From the NCBI GenBank assembly GCA_038373885.1, contig JAWZYV010014418.1, positions 62,001-126,000 of the forward strand: a stretch of DNA of 64,000 nucleotides, written 5' to 3'. Source of the stretch: Cheiracanthium punctorium (taxonomy: Eukaryota > Arthropoda > Arachnida > Araneae > Cheiracanthiidae). A program made the position numbers and the translations under genes. Position 1 is the stretch's first letter, and each line of letters begins with the position of its first letter. Positions 45,730 through 57,079 of this stretch are shown here, one piece after another. Under the pieces are notes generated by a model. It saw nothing but the letters and a program-made list of their open reading frames with translations, ran no database searches and was not told the DNA's origin.

Positions 45730-45984
45730 ACATATAAAATTAAATATCCTCTCAAAATTCAAAATTTCTATTTGCGTGCTTCAAAATTCTTCAGGGCGTA
45801 GTAACTTTCGTTTTTAACAAAGGCTTTGTATCAGGGTCTAAATTTAATTCAAATGCAAGTAATATATCTCCTCTCCTCCCACGGTCTTCTGGCACCACAA
45901 CTCGCAAGAATTTCCTTAGGCTAGCTGGCCCGGGCAGTTTAACAACCAATAAATGCATCTCTTTTAGCACATGTGATACTTTAT

Positions 45985-46235
45985 AAAACACGTGATCCGA
46001 GGTTATATAAGTTGAAACTCAGCTCGGAGCATAAGCATAGATTCTTCGTGACTTCACTTGCGATGTAAAACTATGTGGAACCGAATAAAATTATGTCTTC
46101 GTAAATCCGCAAGATCTCCCTTTACTTGGCCCGACTACGAGTACTAGCAGCGAGCGGCCGGGGCTATGCCAGAGTCCCGAGCCGCTTCGCATCTCCTGAA
46201 CCTGACGATGTTATGACCCTACGCCGCGCCAACCA
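45985..46235 (+). other. Possible LTR-derived promoter and polyadenylation segment
   Basis: A TATA-like GGTTATATAAG at 46002 is followed about 20 bases later by CTCAGCTCGG, then AATAAAAT at 46085 and a GC-rich stretch with GGCCCGACTACG. This order of TATA, initiator and AATAAA is what the R region of an LTR looks like. No second copy or coding neighbour supports it. Confidence 0.3.
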
Positions 46236-46253
46236 GTACAGCCCCGTTATCTT

Positions 46254-46255
46254 TC

Positions 46256-46294
<39 letters not shown>
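46254..46294. repeat. (TA)n(CA)n microsatellite
   Basis: A run of alternating TA continues into alternating CA. Confidence 0.85.
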
Positions 46295-46589
46295 TACATA
46301 AATACATAATAACAAGTATTGCAGTATTGGGGTCCCCAGTTTCTTTTTTTTTTTAATACAGGTCCAGCTTTTATTGGCTTATTCAGCAATCAGGGCCTGA
46401 CACGGACGTAGCTATAGCTTTCACATTTGAGGGGTTCAGCTATGGGGGGGGGTGTTCCACTCTTACTGTAAAACTTGACTGACGATAAATTTTACTATAA
46501 ATAACTTTTAAAAATTTCAGTTATAATAAAAAAAATTACCTTTACAGTAATTTTTTTTATCATCTATTTAAAATATAGAGTTTACGGGT

Positions 46590-46762
46590 GGCTCTTTGGT
46601 CAAAATTATGTTCGGAGTTTTCCGTGGTTTTCTCCGAAACTTAGAGTAAATACGGGTTAGGACACCTTAGAAAGACCCCCACGGAGGGCATCCCTCCCTC
46701 GGTCTAGATCTCCAGTGCAGATGATTGGCTGTTATCCCACAAACAAACAAACAAATCGCCTA
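46590..46762 (+). repeat. SINE 3-prime part, copy D
   Basis: Contains GGAGTTTTCCGTGGTTTTCT, GAGTAAATACGGGTTAGGAC and CACCTTAGAAAGACCCCC, matching the body of the SINE at 49624-49862. It ends in ACAAACAAACAAACAAA, a typical simple-repeat tail. The tRNA-like head is missing, suggesting 5-prime truncation. Confidence 0.75.
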
Positions 46763-49623
46763 AAATTAGCATTTTTGCGTAGACTAGGGGGAGGGTCAGA
46801 CCCCCTAATCCTCCCCCCACTTATATAAGCCCGTGAGGCCTGTATAACACAACACAACAGCTAGATCACTAATTTTGGGGCACCCAAATCCTGTATATAT
46901 ACATACAAATATATTATCTCTATGAAACAACGTTAGAGAAATTAGCCAAAAAAGGAGTGTCTAAAAGGAAGATTATCTCATTAGCCTCAGCTAGCTGGCA
47001 TGCCGGGCAAAACTGCCGGCAGTTTGTAGTAAACGTGAAAAAGGTCCGATTTTGATGTCTGAAGTCGGTAGTCTGCGGTCTGAAGCACATGAGCATGCAC
47101 AGTGCACACGGAGCACAAGCCATTAATTTTTTTAAAATAAAAGGGTAGTGCTGACATCTGTTATCGATTATATAAAATAAAGTTATGACATGCGCACGTT
47201 AAGCTATCGGGTTTTAAGGTTTATTCTTATTAATTTTCTCTGTATTCTGTAGCCGTCCACTCTCTCTTTCATTTTACATTCGTTTAAGTATCACAATTTC
47301 TTATCAAATTTTAATAATTTGTTTTAACCATAAATGTATCCACTCCTCATCCTCAATAAATTTTCAGTTAAGAAAATGAATAAGTATATTTCATGGAGTT
47401 AATTCTTCCGTTATTGCAATATTTGAAGATTAGTATAACTTTACAGGTGTTGTAGACATCAATCATCTTAAACTAACAAGCAAATTTAATAGAGAACACT
47501 CAGTAAAACCGCGCTAAAACTTTTAAATTTGAACAATAACCAGCAGAAAAGGCAGAAAAAATACCTTACGTATTGTGGGATACCAGGTCTTTTTTCTTTA
47601 TTATCAAAGAGTTAATAAAATCAATCCACCCAAGCCCAAGTCGAGCTAATGGTTAAATGCTAACTTCGTCACTTTTTTGTTTCGATAGTTAAAATACGAT
47701 AAGTGCAAGTGTATAGTTTCTTTAATTAAATGGTTTATTCGTCGGTTTCTGAAAAATGTCACAGATTTGAGGTAAAATTGAAGAAAATAATCTTCCAAAG
47801 TAACTCAGATCAGTAGCGCAGCCAGAAATTTTTTTTAGGGGGGGTCCAAATTACTCGGACTCGGGAGATCAGACCCCCCCTCCCCTTAAATGATCATGTT
47901 GCTGTTCACAGGGCCCCCGTAAATGACACCCATATAAGTTTTTCTAGGGGAGGGGGGGGGGACTGGTCGTCTCAGACAGGCACTCAGCAGTCATCCCTTC
48001 CCCGGAAGAAATGTTTCACGAATTTTACCTTTACAGAAAACATTTGAAATTTTACCCTCAGGCCCCCAGAAAGCGCCGAATCAGTGGGAATACCTATATT
48101 CTCTCCCCCCCCCCCCAGTGGCGGACTTTGCTCTTGAGAGGTCCGAGGCGCAACTCAATTTTGAGGCCTCCCTCCTCCAAAAAAAAAAAAAATCACTAAC
48201 TCTAACTCCTTTACATTATTACTAATTATTCACTAAATAAACACCAGCATACGTCTAAGTATAACCCAGCAACTGCAGTTTTATATTGATTATTTTTCAC
48301 TGTTAATTAATTACGTCAAATTACTTTTTGTGGACCACAGGCAAATGTCTTGTTTCAGTCATGAAAATTTTAACTACAGGTACTTTTGAAGGTCAGAACA
48401 AGGGAAACTTGATCAGAAACATGACTTTGACATCACAAAGTTCAGAAGAATTCTTTACTTGGATAAAATGAACCAAAAATTTAACATTCCTTCAAGAACA
48501 TATATTTATAAATATTTAAATATATTCATAAATTTCCCGTTTGGAACTGCAAAACTAAGCAGTTTAAAAGTAAACTTTCTGTTTAGTCTAATTTTTGTCT
48601 TTATTCAAAAACTGTCAATAAGTTTAGGACTATTAATAATGAGTAATTAGGTATGAATAATATACACACATTATTCTATATTTTAAATAGAATTAAAAAA
48701 AACTACAAGAGAAATTAAAAAAAACAATACTTTAAGTAGTTAAAGTACAAAAAATATTATTGACTTAAAAATAAATTCCACTTTATAATGGGTAAAGGGG
48801 TATGCTCTAAGCTTCGGTCCTAGGTTTATTATTAATGTTTAGCATTTTCATCTGCGACTATAAAATACATGCCGTATTTATAATATAGTTATCATAAATA
48901 TTTTCTAGTTGAAAACAAAAAATTAAATTAATCATCATTTGTTTTTTAAGTTTTTAATTAACTGTGTATGACATTCCAGTTCAAAATTTGTCTATCGATT
49001 TTAACCCACTATCATCCGATCGAGCTGAAACTTTGCACGCATGTGAAATTTCGGTGACTCTAAGTATTGCTTTCTTTAATTTTTCAATATTTTTTTAACT
49101 ATCAAATATCTTCCCCCAACCCCCCCCCCCCAAAAAAAAAGTGTTATCGCACATGTATGAGCTCATATCTTTTTAATTATTGGTCGGCAATTTTTTAGCA
49201 TTGCATACTCGGAAAGTTTCGATTCCAAAAAAAGATAAAATCGGTTATCCCTAGCTTAAATTTTTAATTTTTAGTGATTTTTCGAAAGAAGATAAATTAT
49301 TGTTTCCAATTTCTTTTACATCGTGACAACCAACAAGAATTATATATTCTAGGTATATTTGAAAATTTCACTGAATACAGAGTGTCCTTTCCTAAATCAT
49401 TTAAATGAAGAACGGCTGAAAAATATAAAATATTTAATTTTTGACAAATTTTTCAATCTCAAGCTGTAAAATAAAGCGGTTCAATCTTTTCTCTTTTAAA
49501 ATGAGAAATATTCTTATCAGACAGTACACTTTTTGATTTGGGGGTGGGGGGCGGCAATCTATAAAGCAGGTGTATTTGAATGTCCTACTGCAATACCAGC
49601 TACTGAGCCGCAATCTGATTCAG

Positions 49624-49862
49624 TGCGGCCCAACCAGTGGCTGAGCGCATAGAACTCTAAACTGGAAGACGGAAGGTGCCTGGTTCAAAACCAGGTCGCG
49701 TCCGCCAACCTAACCGTTAGGAATTTTCCGTGGTTTCTTCCAAAACTTAGCGTAAATAGGGGTTAGAATCCCTTAGAAAGACCCCCCAAGGGGAGCACCC
49801 ACACCCATCGGCATAGATCCCATTTGTAGATAATTGGCCGTAATCCCCCAACACAACCCAAC
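49624..49862 (+). repeat. tRNA-derived SINE, copy C
   Basis: The head GTGGCTGAGCGCATAG (box A) and GCCTGGTTCAAAACCAGG (box B, with a paired T arm) is strongly tRNA-like. The body has GGAATTTTCCGTGGTTTCTT, GCGTAAATAGGGGTTAGAAT and CCCTTAGAAAGACCCCCC, shared with 46590-46762 and more distantly with 38905-39178 and 58637-58865. The tail CCCCCAACACAACCCAACTAA is A/C-rich. Confidence 0.85.
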
Positions 49863-49950
49863 TAATTGATTCCGGATAGGAAAAAGGCATAGGGACCCTC
49901 TGCACCTGTATTTTTTTGGATAAAATATAGTGAGCAAATTAAAACAATGC

Positions 49951-50178
49951 AAAAAAATCTAGGAATTTTTCTTGGGAATAATGGACAGTTGAGGGCCCTA
50001 AAATTCCAAGTAATGTTGCATGAAAATACCAGGAACTTTATTGAACAGCCCAGGAAAGATCCACTGAATTGCATATTGTTCAGTAAAGTTCTTGGTATTT
50101 TCGTGCAACTTTCCTTGGAATTTAGGGCACCTCAGCTGCCTATTATTTTCAAGGAACACTACTGGAATTTTTTTTAAA
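49951..50178. mobile_element. Foldback MITE, ~95-bp arms
   Basis: The left arm 49951-50046 (with GAGGGCCCTAAAATTCCAAG and GAAAATACCAGGAACTTTAT) is mirrored by the right arm about 50079-50178 (with AAAGTTCTTGGTATTTTCGT and CCTTGGAATTTAGGGC). The loop is about 32 bases. There is no coding content beyond two mirror-image frames. Confidence 0.8.
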
Positions 50179-50659
50179 TTATTTTTTTTTTTACAATTCT
50201 AGTCATTTTTAAGTGAACTGCCTGTTTTTTAAGGTCGTGAGACCACTATTCGGTTAAGTGACGGGTTGAACGAAACAGTAAAGTTTTCAAAGGGAAATGT
50301 ATACTTTCTGTATAGTATTTGTAAGTCTAACTTATCCTTATTTCCAAGGAACGTTTCTGGATATTTTTACAGTGAAATACGGAATTAAAGCATCAATTAG
50401 TTATAAACTAAAAGTATTCGTATTATAGTTTAGATTATGGCCCAATGCTGTGAAGAGGAAAGGGAGTCACCAAAGAAAAGATTGTTCAAAAACGCTTTCT
50501 ACTCTAGAAGCAATCCTGAAACTATGAACAATGTCTCTTGAACAGATATTTACATATAGTTTTTTTCTTTCTGAAAACCGAATTTGGAGGCCCCTTAGAA
50601 ATATGAGGCCCAAAGCGCGCCTCATGCGCCTATTGGGAAATCCGCCACTGTCTCCCCCT

Positions 50660-52730
50660 TTTGGCAAACCAGCGTATAGCCAGGGGGATATAGGGATTGA
50701 TATCGCCCCCGACACTTTGGCATAAATTTAACGTTAGCTGTTAGACTTTTGTCTTGCAGAAATTTCAATTGTTCGGTGTAATGCAAATCAATCAAATAAC
50801 GTTTGCCATTATAAAAATGTATTATTGTAATAAAATTGCTAGTTATAAGCTTTTATACATTCTTATAAGAAAAACGAAAGAACTAACGGAAAACTGTAAG
50901 CCTCTAATCGTTAACGACCGCTTTTCGAGATGGTGGAGTTCTTTGTTTCTTAACACTAAATAAAATACATTCAGGTGTTCTAATTCTAGTCCTATGTTCA
51001 TATTTATTCTATTCATTAAAAAGTATCTCTCCTCTTTTAAAAACCTTTTTAATAAAACATAGCTCTAATAAATACACACAAACTCCGCATATCGTGTACT
51101 CTTATACAAAATATATCCAAAGAAAAATACTGAAAAGAAAAATTAATAAATCCCGTTCAAATAATTACTAAATAGAAATTGTAAAATATTATTTATATAC
51201 AATTATCATACAAACATGAAACATGTCAATTGAAGAAATTCATTATTGAAGAAATTAATTCACAAAATTATACATCAGCTCACATACATAGTTTGTAGGT
51301 CTATTCAGGGACGTAGAAAGTAGGGGAGCTGGGGGAGCTGTGGCTGAAATATTTCCCTGAAATATTTTAAACGGGCTCAGTACACCCGTGAGAAATTCTC
51401 CCATGTTTATGGTACATTGTTTACCTCAAACCTGATTTCAAAAATATAGTCTACTTTTTCTAGGAAATTCACACAATATACCGCAAAGAGTCAAAAGCCA
51501 AGAGCCAAAAGAGCAGCTCTCCATATGTATTCGATACTTATCTAAATATTTGTTTTTCGCATAGTTGGTAAAAAATAAGAAAAATTACTCAGCCTGGACA
51601 CTCCGACTTGCCTAACTATACAGTCATATTTTGAAAGATTTATTACACCGAACGTTTAAATTCATGTACTAAATAAAGCTCTTTTTTTGCGGGGGGGGGG
51701 GAGATAAAGGAGATAAAGGTGATTTAAAACGGGGACTGTTTTGAAGAGAACTCTTCCCCAGTGGTCTTTAAAAAGGAAGATAATAAACAAGTAGTCTTAT
51801 GTTTTTCAAGTAGTTTATTCTAGCTATCGCACTTTAAAATAGAATTAATAAAAGAATAACTGTAAATTTAAAAATTACTCTCCATGTCAACAATTAAAGA
51901 CATTATTTAAATAATGGTATCTCTTGTAAAAGTAATATTTTATCACATTATTCACGCAATTTTTAATTTTCCTATTAAAATTCTTTAAAACTTTAATGTT
52001 TAAAAATTTTTTACTCAGAAAAAACTGAAATTAATTTAAAAAAAATTTTACTTTTTAATATATCTGCTGCAAGTACAAAACATGCGTTCACTATTTCAAG
52101 TTTTGTAAAAAAAATAAATGCAATAGTTGATTCTTCAATTGACAGGAAAAAAAAATTTCAATAGGCTAATTATGAACTTATTGATTCATCATGTATGATT
52201 TATTTAAAAAACAATGAAAGAAAAGGAAATTAAAAAAATGTGTGAATGTCGTCTTGTGAGTCGATTGTGTAAAGTCTCAAAATCCTTATTTGTTATATTA
52301 CCCCGATCCTTCATTACCTAAGAAATTAATAAAATAAATAAACAGCTCTTCATATATTTTAGCATAATATGTGTTTAAAAAGTAATAATATTTGACACAA
52401 ACTGGAATTCAAAAAAAGGTAATTTAATGTATTTTTTATCATTGACTACATTGTAGTTGCCAGTAATAATAAGCTTATGATATAGTTTTAAATAATCTTT
52501 ATAAGTTGGATCATTACATCTTGTATACATGCAAGTACGATTGTCTATGTTTAGAAAATTCTTGGCTAATTATAAATAAAAACCACTTCAACCATCTGCT
52601 AGATTATACTTGAAAGATCTTTTTATATTAAGATTTTTACTGATAATAAATTATGAACCACGTCTGTGTGATTCCACCTCCTCTGTTGTGTAAAGTTATT
52701 TTGAAATTTAATCAAGTAAAGTTTACCTCT
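50660..52730. other. AT-rich interior of the outer hAT element
   Basis: No gene recognised. A CAGGGACGTAGAAAG word at 51306 followed by a G/A-rich stretch looks like another hAT terminus, but no partner end was found. Confidence 0.4.
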
Positions 52731-52738
52731 TTGTTAAT

Positions 52739-52952
52739 TTAGAGCCCCATATCAAGAGGATGAGCTTGAGATTCAGCACCCTCAAAGGTTTCTTTCGGTG
52801 CAACAGATTTTTCACCGGGTCCGGGCCCGTCGATACTATCAGCAGTCTTTGATGCTGCACGATCACCATCATCGGCTTTAATTTTTCTTCTCGAAGAAAG
52901 ATAAAATCGTTTCACTTTGGGTTTTCTTTCTTTTTAAACTGGACGAATTCAT
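52739..52952 (-). pseudogene. Possible N-terminus of hAT (ZMYM/TTF-type) transposase
   Basis: The ATG at 52952 opens MNSSSLKRKKTQSETILSFF, a basic, SFF-containing start like that of many TTF/ZMYM-type hAT transposases. After one frameshift the reading continues as an acidic linker rich in Asp, Pro and Glu, ending at a stop at 52739. The TTF finger and catalytic domain that should follow are absent. Its orientation fits a transposase encoded on the minus strand of the surrounding hAT element. Confidence 0.45.
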
Positions 52953-53867
52953 GATCGTAAGAAACAAAGAACAAGAACCCAAAACTTAAACTTCAGCTTA
53001 TAAATTAAAGGCATCCAACTTAAGTGAATTCACTGAACCATTCGAAATTCAGTTATACCACACCTAAGCTCCCAGCAGACCCTCTTTTTTATTATTTGTT
53101 GTGTGTGTGTGCGGTGTATATTCACTATTTGAATACTGTGGCTTGTTTATCTCAAGAAAAGAAGAGTGGTGTGCTTGAAGACTACAATATAGGCAATATA
53201 TTTTCCGCTTTCCTTCATGACAATTTTGTTATCAGCTAATTGCAGCATGAATAGATTCTTTCTGAGGATATTCCGTTCCTTTGAGCTACAAGGGTGCGAA
53301 TTACTCCCCTTTACATTGTCCGATTCGTCCATCCTAGCCCCACAAATTCCCTATCAGAGACACGACTGGAGATTTATTGCCTAAGGAGTCTCTATGACGG
53401 TGCTTGCTGGAAGCCTTTGATGATTTTATCTTGCGTCCTCCTTTTCAAGCCAACTATGGATACAAAGTTTAAAAAGATTTTTTTTTAAAGAAAAGACACT
53501 TTTTAGAGAATAAATTTGGAAAAAAAAGAAGCAAAAGAGAAAAAATGGGCCCTTTTTACAGAAAAAAATGGGCCCCTTAAATTGGTGGCCCATGGGCCCC
53601 ACTCGCCCTGTAGATAAACGGACCCTGCTCATAGCGGCCCCTTAGCTCATAGGGGGGGTCCGGACCCCTGGACCCCCCCCGTCGCTGCGCCACTGACTCA
53701 GATACTACAGTTTGGTATTGTTAATCTCATAGGCACAAAAAGAAATTCTTCTAGGAGGGTGGGGGCAAGTTTTAACTTGTTACAATATTAGTTTTGTTTT
53801 TTCTTTCTGATGTAATTTTGTTTACACCATCAGGTAATATGCTAAAAATCTATTGGGGGGGGGGTAG

Positions 53868-54043
53868 TAGGGATGGACGCGAGACGAAAAATAAGCGTCT
53901 CGCGTCTCGCAAAATAGCCTAAAAGCTTGTCTCATCTCGCAAAAATCCCTATATCGTAATGTTAAAAATGTGTGTCTCGTCTCGCAAAAAAACTGTAAAT
54001 CTCTGTCTCGTCTCGCAAAAAAGTCGTCTCGCGTCCATCTCTA
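53868..54043. mobile_element. 176-bp MITE of GTCTCG/TCTCGC repeats, perfect 8-bp duplication
   Basis: The ends TAGGGATGGACGCGAGACGA and, inverted, TAGAGATGGACGCGAGACGA differ at one base. The flanks are GGGGGTAG at 53860-53867 and 54044-54051. The interior is built from about four copies of a TGTCTCGTCTCGCAAAA-like unit. The 8-bp duplication points to the hAT superfamily. Confidence 0.92.
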
Positions 54044-54411
54044 GGGGGTAGTGCCCTTCCTCGCGCCCCTTTATAGGCGCTCGTGGATAATCTCATTGTG
54101 TGGTAATTAAAGTTATAAAATAATGGGAAAATTCATTATCTAATTTTATTACTTTAATTATTTAAAGAGTTTTTAAAAAATACTTAGCAATACAGGGACT
54201 GCAAAAAGTTATTCTTTCCCCGGGCCGCAAAATGTCGAGGCACGACCCTGCAGGAGTAGAGCAGTCCATTCCCTAATAGTGTCAAGAAAATTGTTTATAA
54301 AAATACGCTTTGAATATATTACATGATCTGTAACACTTATTAATCAGTAAACTTCTTGGCAACGAGCAGAAAAATCGGCCCCACAAGCACAAGAATACAC
54401 AGCATGGAACC

Positions 54412-55091
54412 CAGTGGCGCACCCAGGATTTAATTTTTGGTGGTTAGGGGCTACAAAGACTGATGAACTCGGTTATAGTGACAACTATTTTATAACGTCA
54501 GAATATTATGTATAAATTGCCCTTAGAACACAAGCCCACTATTAATACAAGTTGGTTGCATTATAATAATGCTCTTGTGTTCAGCGCGCAGTGAGTAATT
54601 ATGTGTTATTTCCAGTGGCATCAGACCGTCACTAAAAGGTTCGAATGTATATCATGTACTGTTTGCAAGTATACATTTAATAACTAACTTAGGGTGGAAT
54701 TCTGCCCCGGTGGTTTACGAAATCGTCGGTTGTTAGCTGTCAACTGGGCAGAACCAGTTGTTTGGTTACCGACTGCGCTAACAACTCCGGAGGAAAACGG
54801 GAGGTCTTTTAGCCAATCGCATGAACCCCTTGACGCTCCTCCTTAAAACTCCACCTCAAGGCGGGGCAAAGTTAACGACTGCGAAAAATTAACGACGAGC
54901 AGAGAATCCAGCTGTTATTTTGCAAAAAAAATTAAAAGAAAATTTGAAGGTTTATTTTAAAAATAAAATATTTTATTCCTAAATTTTACGTGACACAATT
55001 CTCTATTTCAAATATATTTTCTCTTTTTCTTCACTTTTAGGCAAAGGGGGGTGGGCTTTGGACCCTATAAACTCCTCCGTGGTTGCGCCTG
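54412..55091. mobile_element. Possible hAT element remnant
   Basis: It starts CAGTGGCGCACCCAGGATTT and may end at 55091, where the inverted sequence reads CAGGCGCAACCACGGAGGAG. The ends are alike only over CAG-GCGCA-CCA-GG, and no target duplication is seen. A GC-rich patch at 54693-54915 has weak inverted ends of its own (GGTGGAATTCTGC against GCTGGATTCTCTGC) and may be a nested element. Confidence 0.4.
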
Positions 55092-55408
55092 TTCTGCAAC
55101 CCTATTGGCTGGTAAGAACAAATCACGAATGGAAAGGTAATTCATATTTTGTGAAATGAATTGACGCCATCTAGCGTGTGCTGTATTTATGAGAAATTGG
55201 ATATACACGCTTGCATATAAAATTTATTTTTTTTTACCGTATACTATTTAGAGCGATTGATGACAAAGGTGGATATTCGGCTATAATTAGGGTTGGTTCG
55301 TAGATTTAAGGGGATGTCCAGAACCCCTAACTCCCCCCTATGTATGGGATGTTCTTGAACCCCTGCAAGAACTACTACTTATTTTCGAACTGTCGTATCT
55401 CGATATAC

Positions 55409-57073
55409 GGGGTACAATGAAACACTTAATAACGCTTCTCAAGCACTAAAATAATGTGAGTCAGAATTCAAATTTCAACATATATGTTTTATGTACATTT
55501 ATAATAAACATTAGTGGGACATAAATATGAAATTTAAATGGAAAAAACAAATTTAATTAAACTGTTATAGATTAAGATGAAAACCTTACTTTTATTAGAG
55601 GTTAGCCTATAGTTTCCTATGCTATAGGCTATCCTATAGGTTCCCTTTTCCTACAGGTCCCTAGAGGTTAGCCTATAGTATATATCCTTTTATATTAAAT
55701 TTACTTAAATCGAAATAAACAATTAGCATTTCTACTTTCCTTACTGTGCCATCTGAAGGAACAGGAGGTGGTAGCTTTTATACAATTTGAGTTTTTTTTC
55801 AAAAATGTATGTTTCCGAAGAGCGCATAAATTTGAATGTTTGACGTACAGATCTTCGCATTCCATTTGATTTAAGTTTATTATTTCCACAACAGAATACG
55901 TTTTCTCACGTTTAAATTCATCTTCCTTGATTAAAACATAAATCATTTAGAGCGATATTGCTTGTGCCATACAGGGCCGATCCCAGAAGAAAATATTGGG
56001 GGGGGGGTGAAGAGAGGTAAATTGCCGACTGAAAAAATAGATTTCCCGATTCAGTTCCCAAGTTGAATACCTCCCTGGACTGGACAGTTTTCCGGGGAAC
56101 AGAACGTGCCCATAACATAGAAACAGCCTAATAAAGTTGTACAGAGGGAGCCGCAAACGGTCGACTTTCAGAGGATTCACATTATTTACGCATTAATGAT
56201 CAATCTGGTTTCTACATTAATTAAGACATGCATTGCATTAATAAATTGCAGGGGTGAGTGCGTAAAAGACGGAATTTTCCACAAAGAGGCTCGATTATTA
56301 TCACTTTGCCAACAAAAATCCACATTTTTGTTGGAGAGGGATTGTTACATACATCCCTGACTCTGTTACAAGTAATTAAATTTTAATAAAATATTCATAA
56401 CTTTTAATTTAGTCATAAAGTATTCTCTCCGGAATGAAGAAAATATTTGCCTATCCGTATGCGGAAATGAGTTTGGGGGAACCCTGAATAGTGTTTTTAC
56501 ATTAACTTAAAAGAAGGAAAGGAAGTCATACCGAGAGCACTGTTTATAAAATACTTTCCAACACTGTCTTATTTGCATATATACTATTGCTCTCTCTGGA
56601 CTCTCTCTGCAACTCTACTGGATTTTGATGGTTTCTCCTAGTCTCCTGATTTTATATTAAAATCTTCTGTTTTTCTAACATTTTGAAGCTTTAATAATCC
56701 AGACATTTATTTCCCCACCAGTTCTGAATGTTCCACCAGTTTGCTCTCTGGGTCTATTCATTCAATATGGACCAATATACCATGGTATTTTGGTCCAATA
56801 ATAAAGATTCATACTTATATTGATTACTCATTTGTGAAATATTCTTGAAATTTTCAGAATTAGATAGCAAATTGTTTAATTGTAACATTTTTTGTGTCAA
56901 AGTCCCAAAATTTTACCTTTTTTTAGTCCAAAATCACATTTAATATCACGACCTTATGTGTGATTGAAATTTTAAACATAAGTTGTTATAAAAGCAAACT
57001 TTTCATTTTAAAATAGCAAATTTGTCGACTGCATATTAAGTATCTCACAAGAAACATGTTTCATTGTACCCCC
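55409..57073. repeat. Inverted pair of GGGGTACAATGAAAC motifs
   Basis: GGGGTACAATGAAACAC at 55409 is mirrored by GTTTCATTGTACCCC at 57059. Similar words flank the pogo/Tc5-like fragment at the left edge of the window. This may be the skeleton of a decayed non-autonomous member of that family, enclosing later insertions. No target duplication is visible. Confidence 0.3.
56249..56351. mobile_element. Decayed copy of the CAGGGACGTAC hAT MITE
   Basis: It begins CAGGGGTGAGTGCG and ends ATACATCCCTG, with GACGGAATTTTCCACAAA and AACAAAAATCCACATTTTTG matching the interior of the MITE at 38532-38691. The ends are degenerate and no target duplication was found. Confidence 0.55.
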
Positions 57074-57079
57074 ATCTAC

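Larger units (their letters stand above)
48116..50650. mobile_element. Inner hAT element, 2.5 kb
   Basis: It begins CAGTGGCGGACTTTGC and ends, inverted, CAGTGGCGGATTTCCC. Subterminal GAGGCC/GAGGCGC words occur at both ends. It is followed by TCTCCCCC and preceded by TCTCT plus a C run, consistent with an 8-bp duplication whose left copy expanded. It contains a SINE (49624-49862) and a foldback MITE (49951-50178) and no recognised transposase. Confidence 0.75.
47811..53695 (-). mobile_element. 5.9-kb hAT element enclosing other insertions
   Basis: The ends are CAGTAGCGCAGCCAG and, inverted, CAGTGGCGCAGCGACGGG. The flanks are a perfect 8-bp duplication ACTCAGAT (47803-47810 and 53696-53703). 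Inside are a second hAT element (48116-50650), AT-rich non-coding DNA (50660-52730), and one short frame at 52739-52952 resembling a hAT transposase N-terminus. No catalytic domain was recognised, so it appears non-autonomous or internally deleted. Confidence 0.88.

Noticed and set aside
46126..46356. Arg-rich frame at 46126
   Set aside because: Runs into a (TA)n(CA)n microsatellite; more likely LTR-like non-coding DNA.
55409..57073. Complete pogo/Tc5-like element
   Set aside because: Matching inverted motifs are short, the enclosed DNA has no transposase, and no TA or TTAA duplication could be fixed.
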